Source of the DNA: Alligator mississippiensis | Taxonomy: Eukaryota > Chordata > Crocodylia > Alligatoridae | Direction of reading: 5' to 3' | NCBI RefSeq assembly: GCF_030867095.1 | Contig: NC_081828.1 | Location: 208,512,978 to 208,576,977 of the forward strand | DNA: 64,000 bases | Shown here: positions 26,856 to 41,928 of the stretch, in pieces | How positions within the stretch are numbered: position 1 is the stretch's first letter | How the letters are laid out: each line of letters opens with the position of its first letter | The notes under the pieces: generated by a model | Told to the model about the DNA's origin: nothing | What the model saw: only the letters and a program-made list of their open reading frames with translations | Databases searched by the model: none | Program-made: the position numbers and the translations under genes

Positions 26856-27126
26856 CCACAATGGATAGAATCACAACAACAAAGTCAAAGATATTCCAGC
26901 CGTTGGTGAAGTAGTAGTGTCTTAAAGCCAACATTTTAATCATGCACTCTCCAGTGAAGATAGCAACAAAGACCATGTTGATTATATGAAGGATATGGAC
27001 TTTTTCATGACTTTGGTCATCTGTTTCTACCATCATGGTGATCATGTTAAGGCAGATGAGAATCATGATGGTGACATCAAAGGCTTGCTTTGTGACTATG
27101 TCGAAAATAAAACCTTGGTATTTGTT
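26856..27126 (-). CDS. SCN5A: SCN5A exon 27: domain IV S1-S3
   Basis: This 271-base exon begins [17 protein letters not shown] and encodes S1 ([16 protein letters not shown]), S2 ([17 protein letters not shown]) and S3 ([15 protein letters not shown]) of domain IV. It contains the acidic charge-transfer residues of S2 and S3 in GEC and FDF. The acceptor is TTATTTCAG. The donor GTAGGT follows the first base of a glycine codon, which the next exon completes with GC. The S1-S2 loop ([13 protein letters not shown]) differs from human (SPEKINILAKINL), while S2 and S3 are almost identical. Confidence 0.95.
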
Positions 27127-27510
27127 CTGAAATAAAGTAAAAGATCATTACTATTGCACTCATCACTTAATGACAATTTAGTTCCCTTCCTCTCACAAAA
27201 GGACTCTAGAGGATAATGTGTGCCACTGTTTATATAGACTCGCATCAATGCAAAGGAGGTGGCAGACTGGCTAGATTTTCATTTAATGCTAAGGCTTTTT
27301 TTGGTCTAACAAGAAAGGTAACAATTATAGAGACAGTCTACACATTGTGAAGAACTGTGCATTATGGACTGGGATTTGAGGTCTTAAGTTCATTTAATAG
27401 TGGCCACAATAGGTAACTCCAAAAAAAAATTTTAGCTGCAAATCATCACTGTAATTCAGTGACAGTTACAAGACACGCAATTTACTGTATTGAAACACTG
27501 GCTAAATCTA

Positions 27511-29721
<2,211 letters not shown>

Positions 29722-29859
29722 CTTTTTCTTTTGTTGGTTGAAATTGTCAATAATGACACCTATGAAGAGGTTCAATGTGAAGAAAGACCCAAAGATGATG
29801 AAAATCACAAAGTAGAGGTACATGTATAAACTACTTTCCCATTCAGGCTGCTCCTCACT
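29722..29859 (-). CDS. SCN5A: SCN5A exon 25: domain III S6 and start of III-IV linker
   Basis: This 138-base exon begins [17 protein letters not shown] and runs through the S6 helix ([20 protein letters not shown]) to DNFNQQKKK, the start of the cytoplasmic linker that carries the fast-inactivation gate. S6 lines the inner pore and forms part of the local-anaesthetic binding region. The acceptor is ATCTGTGCAG. The donor is not GT: the exon ends at AAG and the intron starts ATAAGTACT. A GT-AG reading would not give the conserved KKKLGGQD junction, whereas AT-AC boundaries give it exactly and give an exon of the standard length. Confidence 0.94.
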
Positions 29860-30919
29860 CTGCACAGATAAAAGGCAAACATAAAAAGAAAAGGGAGAAA
29901 AACTGCATCATCATCACATGTATCAAAATATTTTTGCTGTTAAAATAATCTGTCATTCAGTTGCAAATAATAGAAAAGTTGGTCCCCCTTAAAGGTTCAC
30001 TTCTGGTGTCCAAAATGCCACAATAATTTCTGTTACACTTTACAGTGCTGTCACTATGATAACACCATCATTACACACTAATAGCAGCTTATCAAAATGT
30101 ACACCTTTAGGATGCGTCCACTGTACTGTATGAAGTAGGAGCCCAAAAGGGGTAGCAAATTAAAGTTCTGATTAGCCGCCTTCTTATACGAACTAGAAGT
30201 ACTCTTGGATATCAATGGCAGAGCCACAGTGTAATTATATGCTAATAGATGTCACTGTATTAAAAGCTATAGGATAGTTAGAAAGTACCGATTGTTAATT
30301 ATAAGTTTTCTTTCTTGCATTAAGAATATGAACTAATGTGATCCCTGTTTGAAGTCTATTGGCAAATGTTAATTTCTTAATGGTGACCACTCAGAGCTAA
30401 TTGCAACTGCCTCTTGATATCCTGTAATGAAAAAAAAATGGAAAATCGAAAGATCTATTCAGTCTCAAGTTTGATGCCAGCAGCTCCAGGGTTTTGAGTT
30501 TTCTGTCTGGCTTAGGCACTGTGGGGAATAGAATCCAATGTGGTATTTCCAAAAGTCATTTTAACATGTAATGTAAGGTGCTGTAGCTCCATTCAACCTA
30601 TTTATACCAGGCCTGTATCTGGCCTTTCAAATCCTATTCTCCTGTTTGTGTGACAGACATCAGTGCGAGTGTGTTGCCCCTTCAGGTGAGGGTGTCGATC
30701 CCATGTTTCAATACTTTAATATGCTTATACCTTTTTGGTTACATTTCCAAGGTAACTTTGAAAACAGTATGAACCCCGCTACACAAATGATATGCCAGTA
30801 CCTACATCTATTCAAAACAATGGTAAAACTACCATAGATATCAATGGATATATGATGAGGTGCAATATATCGTATTCACTTGTCTACCACCTGCTACATT
30901 TCGTTCTGAACTTCTATTG

Positions 30920-31423
30920 CAGTGGTTCTGAATGTTTTTACCCTCAAGGAAACCTCCATAGCTTTTTGGACTTTAGAGACACTCCAGTTGAGAGCCACTG
31001 AACTAGACTCTAGCTGGTGCCAGGTCAAGGCAGTGGGGGTAGGATGCCACCCTACCACGCCCTGCTTTTTCACCATCTGCCCCCTCCCTGCCTCTGCTCT
31101 GGGCCTGAAGGGCCCCACTGCGATAGCTGACTTCCAGCGACCCTCACACTAGCGACCAGAGACGCATGCTCCCACATCCTGTCCTATCTGCTCCAGGGGC
31201 ATGGGAGGAGTGGGAAGGATGAGCTGGGCTGAAAAGTGCAGCTTTGTGGCCCTGCATTCACTCAACTGCCCGCGTGGGTGCCACTTGTCTGCAGGATGCT
31301 GGGGCACCCAGTGGGAAGAGGATCAATTACTTATCTCCTGGCACAGGGGCTGGGTGCTGCAGCCCCCCTGAAAGGATCTCATGGCACCCCAGGGTGCTGC
31401 ACCACCCTGGTTGAGAATCACTG
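30920..31423. mobile_element. hAT-type non-autonomous transposon with 8-base target duplication
   Basis: The element starts CAGTGGTTCTGAAT and ends TTGAGAATCACTG, the classical hAT-like inverted ends CAGTGGTTCTCAA. It is flanked by TTCTATTG on the left (30912-30919) and TTCTAGTG on the right (31424-31431), an 8-base target duplication with one mismatch, as expected for hAT. The interior is GC-rich and carries no transposase. It lies in intron 24. Confidence 0.88.
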
Positions 31424-31767
31424 TTCTAGTGAGTGATAACATTCATTAACACACGGGGACACAATTCCTTAAGTTAAACCTAGCGCATCACCAAGGAAGA
31501 CAAGTTGCGCAAGCACAACTAGGGCCACCGTTATGGTCATTCATTCTAATAACTGACTGGTGACACAGATGACTCCAAGTTACCAAGCATTGGAAATCAA
31601 AGTCTGCAAGCGATATCAGAAGCAAAAGTAGTTAAGGAACATTGTGAAGAGAGAAGAAATAACGGGGCGGCAATATTTTGGGCTGCTAATCACCCTGACT
31701 GGAGCAAAACTCAAGTAAGACAGGAAAGAAGGAAGCAAAAGGAAAGCATTTCGTTTTATTAACTTAC

Positions 31768-31821
31768 CCCTCGTGAATCGACTGCTGCATACATAATTTC
31801 CATCCAACCTTTAAATGTTGC
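31768..31821 (-). CDS. SCN5A: SCN5A exon 24: domain III selectivity filter
   Basis: This is an 18-codon micro-exon reading ATFKGWMEIMYAAVDSRG. The lysine in FKGWM is the domain III residue of the DEKA ring that makes sodium channels select sodium over calcium. The acceptor is TTTCTCAG and the donor is GTAAGT. Both boundaries fall between codons, joining ...LALLQV to the exon at 29722-29859. It is too short to be found by ORF length and was recovered from family knowledge. The 54-base length is typical of this exon in vertebrate sodium channels. Confidence 0.95.
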
Positions 31822-31999
31822 CTGAGAAAGAAAAAAACCCAAAATACATCATTCTGAAAAATATAAGCACGTTTCAATTGGTTACATCATCACTTTCTAG
31901 TGCCCTTCTGAAAAAAATTATGCAAAGCAGGCTCTTCACTGTTAATAAATTGCTTTTTCCTTTCAATCCATAGGTACTCATGGGTATTTGTTCACACCA

Positions 32000-32384
32000 G
32001 GTGTGTCTACACGTGCATTTAGGTATGCCTAAATTTAATGTATACTAGCTTAATGCTCATTAAGGTGATTTAGGCTCTCATCTACACGTGCATGCAATAA
32101 AGCACATTAATGCTGAGTGCACGGACTGACGTGGGACTAAAGTTAGTTCCAAGTCCATCCGTATGCAGTGTTAATGCACCTTAATACATCTACACATGCA
32201 TTAATGTGCTTTAGCTATTCGTGCCTAAATTTGATATTTGCCTTTGCAGGTATCAAATTTAGGTGTGAATAGCCTAAAATCACCAATTTTAAGGCACATT
32301 AAGGGTGTGCATGTGTAGATGCGCACCCCTAATGCAGCTTAAATCAGGCTAAAGAGACTTAAATCAGTACGTGTAGATGTGCCC
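32000..32384. mobile_element. DNA transposon (GTGTCTACAC-end family), MITE
   Basis: The element begins GGTGTGTCTACACGTGCA and ends TACGTGTAGATGTGCCC, which are inverted repeats of each other. Internal TTAATGC/GCATTAA and ATTTAGG/CCTAAAT blocks make most of it fold back. It is non-coding and lies in SCN5A intron 23, about 180 bases upstream (in gene orientation) of exon 24. No convincing target duplication is visible. Confidence 0.75.
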
Positions 32385-32799
32385 ACAAATAACTGAAATC
32401 AGGCTGAGGCGGTTTCCCTTTCTGGATTCTCTTATCCATGTGGCTTCCTAATTGTTGCAATGTTTAGTGGTAAAAATAATGACTTTCTTGCAGGACTTTT
32501 TTTTTTTAAACAATTAAGCAATTTAAGCAATGGTCCACAGCTGTAGGGAGCAAACTAGGAAAGCCAAGGCTGCAACTGAACTCCAACTGGCTACATGAAT
32601 CAAGCACAATAAAAGGACAATAAAAATCAAGGGCAATAAAAAGTCCTTCAGATATGTGGGGAGTTGAAACAAAAACAAGGGCAACATTGGACCCCTGATA
32701 AAACAGTTGGGGCAGCCAACACCCACAAAAAAGCTAATCTGCTTACTTAATGTTGGTTTTTCACCAGCCCAAAGGGACCACCCTGCCTAACATGATGTG

Positions 32800-34400
32800 G
32801 GATGACCAGGGTGGGATGAATTATGCCCACCATTGGTGTGGATCGTGTGAGGGAGCATCTTGAGAGGCTGGACCCTCACAAATCAGTTGTTCCACATAGT
32901 TTGCACCCAAGAGCGCTTAAAGAACTGGCAGAAATCATAGCATAGCTGCTGGCAAGGATATTCGAGAACATGTAGTGCTCGGGCAAAGTACCTGAAGATT
33001 GGAAGAGGGCCAATGTGGTGCCTATCTTCAAGAAAGGAAGGAAAGAAGACCCAGGAAACTACAGGCCAATTAGTTTGACTTCAATCCCTCAGAAGATCTT
33101 GGAAAAAATATAAAAGAAACCATTCTAACAAAAGGCAACATCCTGATGGACAGCCAGCACGGGTTGGTTGCGGGTAGGTCTTGCCTGACCAACCTCATTT
33201 CCTTCTATGACCAGGTGATGTATCACCTGGACAAAAGTGAAGAAGTTGATATCATATATTTGGACTTCAAAAATGCCTTTGACCTAGTATCCCATGATGT
33301 CCTCATGGAAAAATTGGGCAACTGAGGCCTTGACTACTCCACAGTCCCACGGCTGGGGAACTGGCCCTGAGGTAGGACGCAGAGGGTGGTAGTTGACAGA
33401 ACCGAATCAACGTGGCACTCGGTGACTAGTTGTACCCCACAAGACTTCATTCCTGGACCTGTACTCTTTAATGTCTTCATAAACAATCCGGACACTGGTG
33501 TCAGAAGCAGACTGGCTGAGTTCACTGAGGACACCAAACTTTGGGGAAGAGTGTCCACACTTGAGGATAGGCTGGTTACCCAGGCTGACCTCAATAGGCT
33601 TGCAAGGTGGGCGGATGAAAACCTGATGGCATTCAATGCAGAGAAATGCAAGGTGCTCCACCTCGGGGGAAAAAAAAACCTGCATCACACTTATAGGCTC
33701 AGCAATGCTACACTCAATAGCACCATGACCGAAAGAGACTTGGGGGTTATGACTGACCACAACATGAACATGAGCCATCAGTGCAATATGGCAGCTGGCA
33801 AAGTGAGCAAAACTCTGGCTTGCATCTACTGATGCATCTCAAGCAAGACCCAGGATGTCATCCTCCCGGTGTACTCAGCCTTGGTGAGGATGCAGCTGGA
33901 GTACTGCATCCAATTCTGGGCTCCACAATTCAGGAAGGATGTGGAGAAGCTTGAAAGAGTCCAGAGGAGAGCCATGCTCATGATCAGAGGGCCTTATAAA
34001 GAGAGGCTGTGAGCTATGGGACTCTTCAGCCTGGAGAAGCGCAGGCTCAGGGGTGACTTGGTGGCAGCCTATGAGTACATAGGGGGTGTGCATCAGGATC
34101 TGGGGGAACGCCTGCTCACCAGAGCAGCCCAAGGGATGACAAGGTCCAATGGTCACAAACTCCTGCAGGACTGTTTTAGGCTGGACATAAGGAAAAACAT
34201 CTTTACTGTCTGAGCCCCCAAGGCCTGGAACAGACTCACCCCAGAGGTGGTGCAAGCACCTACTCTGGACACTTTTAAGAAACATTTGGATACTTATCTT
34301 GCTGGGATCCTTTGACCCCAGCTGACTTCCTACCCCTGGGGCAGGGGGCTGGACCTGATGATCTTACGAGGTTCCTTCCAGCCCTAATGCCTCTGAAATC
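32800..34400 (+). mobile_element. CR1 LINE, 5'-truncated, RT to 3' end
   Basis: A plus-strand CR1 retroposon begins inside the reverse-transcriptase region (DWKRANVVPIFKKGRKEDPG, then NYRPISLTSIPQ) and continues through VLFNVFINNPDTG, the thumb and C-terminal region (ADENLMAFNAEKCKVLHLGG, TERDLGVMTDHNMNMS, FSLEKRRLRGDLVAAYEY) to the 3' UTR ending near TACGAGGTTCCTTCCAGCCC. The frame is interrupted several times by stops and indels, so it cannot be active. It lies in SCN5A intron 23, antisense to the gene. Truncation at the 5' end is usual for CR1. Confidence 0.95.
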
Positions 34401-36825
34401 AATTCAGTCTCCAGAATTTGGAAGTCTTCCTTTCTGCACACATACAATTCAAGTACACAAGAAATATCAATGTGCCCAACTGTTTGCATCTCTCTGTGCT
34501 AAGTTTGGTGCAGGACTTGGAGGAAGGAAAAGGAAAAGGGGGCTTCGTGACACCTTTGCTGCTCTTTACCAAGTTTCTTTTATATGATAGACATTTCTTT
34601 TTAAACCAAAGACTCTATCAGGGTTCAAGTCTTTTATGTTTAAAGATTTTTCAGGTGTGAAAGGGTGACAGCATCAACTACTAAGGTGCTTAGAAGTGGT
34701 TTTTAGTATTCTGCATCAAGAATATCGCCCTCTGTTTCCAGTATATGCTTTCCACAGTTCCAAGACTGATGATAAATTACACAGCCTTAAACCTGCCTCT
34801 GCTCTAAATCACTCTCACTTTATCAGATTCTCATTGGAGTTGCAAGGATGCAAATAAGAAGTAAATCGATGGTTGTATTTTGATTTTATAATTGTTATGA
34901 CAAAAGAATCAGCTACATTTCCTTTCATTGAGCTACCCTGATTTATACTAGTATGCTAGGAGGCAGAATCATGTCCAATATTCCTGCTGACACTTGGGGT
35001 TGAGTTTTCATTGTAGTGTCTCGGCACCTAATTCCAGATAATGCTAACTGGAATTTTGTGCAGGACTCCCAGAGGGAATTCAGCCCTTTGTGTGTAGCTA
35101 GGTATGCCTAAAATACTTTGTGAAAAGTTCCATTATATACCCTCTGCTATTAAATTAAGTCCTTTGGGTAGTGCTTGCAGTCTATTCTCTCTTTTAAATA
35201 CTACTTAACCAATACAAATTTTATCCAAGAGGTCAGCCCTATTTATTTTTCATGAATTCATATAAAACTATTCAAAATCTCATACACGTTTCCACTATGG
35301 GCTAAAATAGGCAGTCCCTGAAAATCAGTACTTTGGGAAAAAAAATCTATACATACATGAGTGTTCAGAGGGTCAGAAAAGAGTTTAGAGGTCAGGTGAC
35401 ATTTTATTGAAACAAATGAATATTTAACCCTGCCATGCTGATCTCGCTCAACCCTGCCGTGCTGAACCCTCTCAGCTACTCTGATAGTTTCCTTTTTGCT
35501 GCTTTATTTCTAATCCTGTAAAAGGCTTTCCCATTTTATTATAGACGCATACAGTTCAGTCTTCTGTTTAGAAAGGCTGGATGGAGGAAATAAGAGGTCG
35601 CATTGTCTGTGCCAGCAGAAATTGATATGCTCCCAACTTGTACTTTCCTCCTTTTTTTAAGAGAAGTCTTTTCACTAGACATTTTATCTCTGGATATTCC
35701 AGCACATGTCATAAAAAGGCATTTAGCAAAATACAGGGCAGTACTTGGTGACAGTGATTGGTGAACTGTTCTGAGAAAAATATCACAGGAATGCAGAGCT
35801 TTGATTTTGTATTTTCCCAAGACGTCCAGAAATAAGAGCATTAAAAATCCCATCTGGCTTCTGGAAGGCTTCCCTAGACACTTCTGCAGAGAGGAGCAGA
35901 TATCAGGAATGAGAGAAACATAACACTGGGACAAGACATGACGTATCTGGAATTAGTAGCCACTTATACCCTGGATCTAGAAGTGACAAAATCTTCATGG
36001 GGGTGTTTGTGATATTATCCTTCCTGGAAGCTATCCAAAGGAACACCATATTCAGCAGAAATTGTCACATGATGAGATTATCTTCTGATAAACACATTTT
36101 GGAGCATGATTGTATTTCACGATTTGACTGTGGGTAAATTAGGGCAGGTGTGGATCGGTGGACCATGGCAAACTGTCCCTCACCTTTGCATGACCAAAAG
36201 GCATCTTGAAATAAAACAAACATTTTGTTTTTACATTCAGAGGTTTTCTTTTCAAATGAAAATATAGACATCACAATATGGACAGACATCACAATTAATT
36301 TTCAGTGGCTGCTTTTTAAAGGCAGAAATGAGTCATTTTTGTATCTTTGAAAATACTTTGAATGGAACGCCCGCTCAGAGAAGCATTTTAAAACTAAAAC
36401 AAAACACTGTGCACCACAAGAGTTACCCTTCTCTAAGGAACAAAGGTAAGATATCATCCACAAACAACTGCAAGTTTCTTCCTCTTCTGTGTTAACCCTG
36501 TTATCTTCCGGTTTCACTATTGCTCATCTCCAATCCATTTTATTCTATAGCTAATACTAATTTAATGTATGCCGCTGTGCTGATTAGCATGATTTTGGTT
36601 CCCAGAAAGACCCAATTCAGGGTTTGTGAGCACTTTGTGAGAGAAAAGCTGATGCTATCTATGCTGCTTCTATCTAACAGGCTCATAAATCCTATCATAT
36701 TGCGATCGCTTCTCCCAAGTTTCCCATCATTTTCACATTTTCCACCAGTTCTTTCCTACTGATCAGTGCAAGAGCCAAGATAAGAGTATCCCCTGCTTGT
36801 ATCCACAGCTTTCTGGATCAGAAAT

Positions 36826-36955
36826 AGATTCATAGATTGTAAGGCTGGAAGGGACCTTGGAAGATCATCGGGTCCAGCCCCCTGCACTAAGCAGGAAAGA
36901 CAACTGGGGTCAGGTGACCCCAGCAAGGTGCCCGTACAAGTTAGGTGGTTCATCT
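36826..36955 (-). mobile_element. CR1 3' end fragment
   Basis: ATTCATAGATTGTAAGGCTG then GAAGGGACCTTGGAAGATCA and GTCCAGCCCCCTGCACTAAG is a reverse-complemented CR1 3' terminus. GTCAGGTGACCCCAGCAAGG matches the end of the plus-strand CR1 at 34.3 kb in inverted form, so these two belong to one subfamily. It is in intron 23. Confidence 0.85.
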
Positions 36956-38200
36956 TAAACTCCTTAACTACTGATCTATGCTATATCACTTTGCATAAAA
37001 AAATCATTTTTATATTCTCAGATGGGCAAGAGGTGGGGATGCTGCTTGCCGTTCCGTCTTGAAGCAACAGGCAGTAAGAAGGAACTAGGGCTCGGGTGGC
37101 CTTGTTCATATGGGCGCGATGCACTGTCTAGTAATGGGGTGGAGGGAACTTGTTGTACAGGTGTGGCCCCAATAGACACTGCTGGCATCCCAAGAGCAGA
37201 GTACATGTGGACAAGCACTCGAAGAAGAAAGGCGAGCCGGCCTAACGGAGAGAACTAAACCTTCAGTCAGCTGGGGGAGAGAAAAGGTACAGTCTTCAAA
37301 AAAGAAGAAATTCAAATGATAGAAAGCGCTAGAAGCAACCTAGTGGGCTCAGTCACTTACCAACAGTAAAAAAAAAAGGCAGAGGAAGACTTGTAAAAGA
37401 TACTTCCTATTTTAGTACTCCCTATTTTAGAGCCATCTTCTACCTGAGAAGAAGCTACGCTTAGTCTGGATGTGCAGTGTGTTGAGAGGGATGAGGCTCA
37501 GGTTACCAGCCTAAGGAGGTGAGGAGTATTGTCAGCACTGATAGAAGGGGGAGACAAGGCAGGTTTTAATCTTACAGATGCTTCTTTAACAAGTTTTTTT
37601 TTCCTATCTACCCAGACAAGAATAATAACAGGGCATGAACACTACCACACTTCACCTTTATGGGTAAGCTGGCCATGGCTGCACCATGAATGGGGCTTAA
37701 GCATAAAGGTGAATATGACTGATTGTCTGATAGAGAAAAAATGGATGTCTCTCTTTGCTTCTGGTTGAATTTTCCAAATGCGTGTGTCATTTTAACTAAT
37801 TTTAGACTGAATGTAGAATATGCATTGATTGTCAGAGCCTTAAAACAGACCTTAATCAGAGACCCAAAGTGTTTCATTTTTCAAAATCAATTCTCATGCC
37901 AGCATTAACACGGTACAGAATATGTTCTCTACATTTCATCTAGATTAACTCATTTTGAAGAGAGAGAAATTTATTATGAATAGAAAATGTGTGGGCTCTC
38001 ATGTCTGAATAGCTGTTTTACTAATAACTACCAGAGGTCTCTACCACTTAATGTACAGTAGCCTCTGAAATTATTGGGACATTACTCATTGAGATTATCA
38101 CACAGGAAACTGCCAGCTCTGTAGGCAAAACTTGTACATGATCACTCCAGAATATATTGGATAGCTAGGACATTAAGAGGATGTCAAGCTTCTTTATGCT

Positions 38201-38605
38201 GGGGACATCTACATGTGCGCTTTACTGTGGAGTTGACTAAAGCATCACATTCTACATGTGCACTAGTATTAGGGCACAGTACATTAATTAACTCTGCCAT
38301 AGGATAGTACTGTCAGGAACAGTACTATCCTGTGGCAGAGCAATTTACTCTGCTAAAACACATGTGTAGACGATGACGGGGCTGGCTGGGGCACGAGGGT
38401 GCTAAAGTGCTGGGGTCCCCAGCCAGCCCCTCTGCCACCCGGGGCTGACCCCTCGGGCCCCCTGCCGGCACAGGGCTGCTCTGCCCTGGCTCAATGCTGT
38501 GGGCCTGGGTGCACAAGTAAACGCTGCACCCGGGAGCAGCTGAGTCCAGTGCAAACTGTGCAGGAGTTTATTTCATTGCACTAATAGCATGTGTAGATAC
38601 ACCAC
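38201..38605. mobile_element. DNA transposon (GTGTCTACAC-end family) with internal hairpin
   Basis: The ends GGGGACATCTACATGTGC and GCATGTGTAGATACACC are inverted. An extra internal copy of the end motif (ACACATGTGTAGACGATG near 38360) suggests a composite or nested structure. A 22-base inverted repeat with one mismatch and a 5-base loop lies at 38292-38340. The remainder is GC-rich and non-coding. Confidence 0.7.
38292..38340. repeat. Near-perfect 22-base hairpin
   Basis: Arms 38292-38313 and 38319-38340 are reverse complements with one mismatch, separated by CAGGA. It is part of the fold-back structure of the surrounding DNA transposon. Confidence 0.9.
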
Positions 38606-39467
38606 TGTGCATCATCTTTTAATAGAGAGGTCGTCTAATTACACCCTCATCTCCCGCATTGTATGGATTGCTTTCCAACCCATTTTTTATCATACAATCA
38701 CATCAAGTAAACCGATAAAGCATTTTGCAGAGGACATAAAGGGTGCAATCCTCAGTTTCTACAAATTGACAAAGCTCTCTTTTTCAGTGAAGCAACATAG
38801 ATTGATGGTGGGTGAGAATCTGGGCCCGGAGGCCTTGATGCTGCCTATTAAAGAAACTCAGCAGCTGGAAATGGGGAGTAGGAGGAGCCAGGATGACACT
38901 GGTATGAAAGAAAGGAGAGTCATATCTTCATTTTCCATATCGGCCATAACTGGAGTACTGGCGAGTTAAAATGGGTTCAGTACAGCCAAAACACCATATC
39001 TTGACACAAATTCCTTCTTAAAGAGCTACTTTCTCTTTTGGAATCTCTGATTCAATTTTGCTTTGAATTACAAGCACAAAAAACAACTACAAAGACGACT
39101 TCAAATAGAGGATCCTGGTGAGCTTGGAAGTCCCCTGCAATCCTGTTTCCTAGGGTTTTGAGTGCCTCCTACAAGACAGTATTTTCGCGGTGCATAAAAT
39201 TTGTCTTGGGAATCTCAGCATAAAACCAAAAGCTACTCTAAACACCTATATGATAGTTTCATCAGCTCAAATATAAATAACTGCCATCAGCTAAAATTTA
39301 TGCTTTGCTGCCAAGATAAAGAAAGGAAAGTATAGCTGTTAACTTGGTATTTGATCCTGCAGTATGCTGATTTCAATGGGAGTTGGCCATACCTAGCACC
39401 ATCAAGGTTTTGACTGTTGGACTTCTACCTAGCAAGAAAAAATGTTGTTGGTAGAACTAGAACTTAC

Positions 39468-39749
39468 CACCTGTAGAAGAGCCAGGTAACCAGCACCAAC
39501 GTTATCAAAGTTGACTTTAACTTTTGTCCAGAAAAAAGTGCCAGTCGTATTAGACTCTGCGCAGTCGGTCATGTTGTTAATAATTCTGTAATCTAACGGC
39601 ATATCCCCCTCAGTCTTGTTAATGCATTTTCCAAACTTTCCTGCAAATAGGTTCACTCCCATGATGCTAAAAATGAGCCAAAATATAAGGCAGACGAGCA
39701 GCACATTCATGATGGAAGGGATGGCACCCACCAGGGCATTCACAACCAC
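39468..39749 (-). CDS. SCN5A: SCN5A exon 23: domain III S5 and start of pore loop
   Basis: This 282-base exon encodes the S4-S5 linker, S5 and the long extracellular turret leading into the domain III pore loop. Visible landmarks are [18 protein letters not shown], the S5 helix around [18 protein letters not shown], potential N-glycosylation sites (NKT, NMT, NTT) in the turret, and the re-entrant helix start [13 protein letters not shown]. The acceptor is CTTCTTTAAG and the donor is GTAAGT, both in phase 0. The length equals the human SCN5A exon as I remember it. The turret diverges from human while S5 and the pore helix are almost unchanged, as expected for this family. Confidence 0.95.
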
Positions 39750-41606
39750 CTTAAAGAAGTGAAATGAAAGAAAAACATACAGTTATTGTGGGCACTCACA
39801 TGAACTCATCCCTGAAGAGTTGTTTTGGACACTGAAGTAATGGGGCCAAGATCTCAACTGGCAAAAACTGGATTAACATGATCTGAGGATCTGTTTCACT
39901 GCTTTGAAAGATTTAGTAACACATATTAAACTTCTTTTCCATTGTAGCTTTAAGGAACCATCTATCAGCATCTCACTCATGCAAAGAGGATTTGCCAGGT
40001 GGGATCTCTTAAGTCCAGGGAACAAATCTACCCCTGACCATTGCAGACTGTTATTGTGACACCTCCAACTTCATACTGGATAACATATCTTAATCAACTC
40101 ACCCCTGCTTACTAGTGCATTTAGGTGATAATCGGAAATCATTGAGTTATAGCAAGTATTCTCAATGTGTTTAATGGATCAGGAAGAGAGGGAGAGTAGC
40201 TTTCTTCTAAGCAGCAGAGCATCTAAATCTCTTTCTGAACTCAGGTCTTCTATGAAGTTTCTGGAGCTTTATGAAGCATTTTGATTAACTAAGTAAGAAT
40301 TGATCCAAAGCTGTTTCAGTTGAAAGTAATATTCCTGTCTGCATGTTATCTAGAAATAATACAACAACCCAAACAAACATAGATTTAACGTGTAACTAGC
40401 TTTTTCTCTCCCACTATAAACTGCACCCAATTCTGCATCTTTTTATTTGCTGAAGATTTCCATTGGTTCCAGGTAGGACTGATGAGCAAACTTGTATAAA
40501 ATCATGCATTAAAACATGGCATAGGAAAGGAACTGGTTATTTAAAATACTTATAAATAATACTCATGGCGGTATTGGCATAGGAACAAATGTCAACGTTT
40601 GCAATATGGTTCTCAAGCAATGCAAAGGGAATGTACAATATGCAAAATATGGACCTCAAACTCACATTTTCAGTAATATCAACATGCACATCAAAGTATA
40701 ACACTGATATGACAACCGAGCAATACACATGCTATTCAACGTTCTACACCACCATACAAAATAGGAAGGCCTTTGATGCATGCAAAGCATAACATTAAAG
40801 ACAGTTTCCAAAAAAAATAAAAGCAAAACCCTGCCACAAAATGTAACGTTCTTCTTACTATATTAATGGCTTGTACACGCTTTACATGTCCACAGCTGCT
40901 GTAGCTGCTGCTACTACTTTACAGAATCTATACAAAGGACCTGACAGCCTTTATACAGATTCCAACTGTTAACAGGAATTTCTCTCCTTGTTTGTTCATA
41001 CTTTCAAGATTAGAATCTGCTTTGCAGACACAAAGCCATTCCCCTTTTCTGCTTACATTTCTGAAAATGAGACAAAGTGATATTGATCCACAAAAATGAA
41101 ATTTTATTCAATTCTAAATCCGATTATGGAAAATATGAGTTCTTGTTTTCTATCATATTAGCGTCCATTTTTTGACAAGCCAATAATATAAAATTCACTT
41201 CATTATTATTTATGTCGTTCTGCATGGGGGGAAAAAAAGAGCACAGTAAAATGATTTGACCCATTTATAGTGGCAGTTTATTTTGGTACATTGAAGAAAA
41301 CTCACAATTAGCATACTCTTTCAAAGCCAAAACTACATTTTGCCCATTTCTAAAAGAAGCATTTTTTTGGCAATGAAAGGCTTCACCTGTTCTTGTGATT
41401 GGCTATTTACAACGACTATTCTTTTAGGGGTCTGACAGAGGTTACACTTAAGAAGCAATTCCCCTATTAATCGCACCACAAATAGCAAACCAGCCATATG
41501 TTCAAGGAATTTATGGCATAAAAAAACAAACAACCAGCCACAAAAATGGCCCACAAAATATATGGAACATTTTTGTGGCTGTTTCCCATCTTGCCTTAAA
41601 TTGAAT

Positions 41607-41928
41607 GTGTGGCAGGGTAGCCTACATGGTGGGGTTGCACCTCACAGCTTTAAATGCCAACCTAGGAGCCCATGTAGGGTCATCATAACTTCACACAGTG
41701 TTTGCCTTGCCATGTGGCTCCCATGACAGACAGTCAAGCAGTCAGGCTTGTCTGTGCCTGGCTGGATTGATGGGTATGGGGGAGGGTTAAACTCCCCAGC
41801 AAGGGGAATTCCTGCGGTCTTATGGACAGGAACCTTACTAACTCCAAGTGGTTTGCAAGGTTCCTGTTAAAATAATGGTGCAACTGGGATCAGTCCCCAA
41901 TTCCAACAATCATTCATCCTGCCACACA
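41607..41928. mobile_element. Short inverted-end DNA element
   Basis: Left GTGTGGCAGGGT and right ATCCTGCCACAC are inverted repeats about 320 bases apart. Between them lies non-coding sequence. Flanks show no clear target duplication, so the superfamily is not assigned. It is in SCN5A intron 22. Confidence 0.5.
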
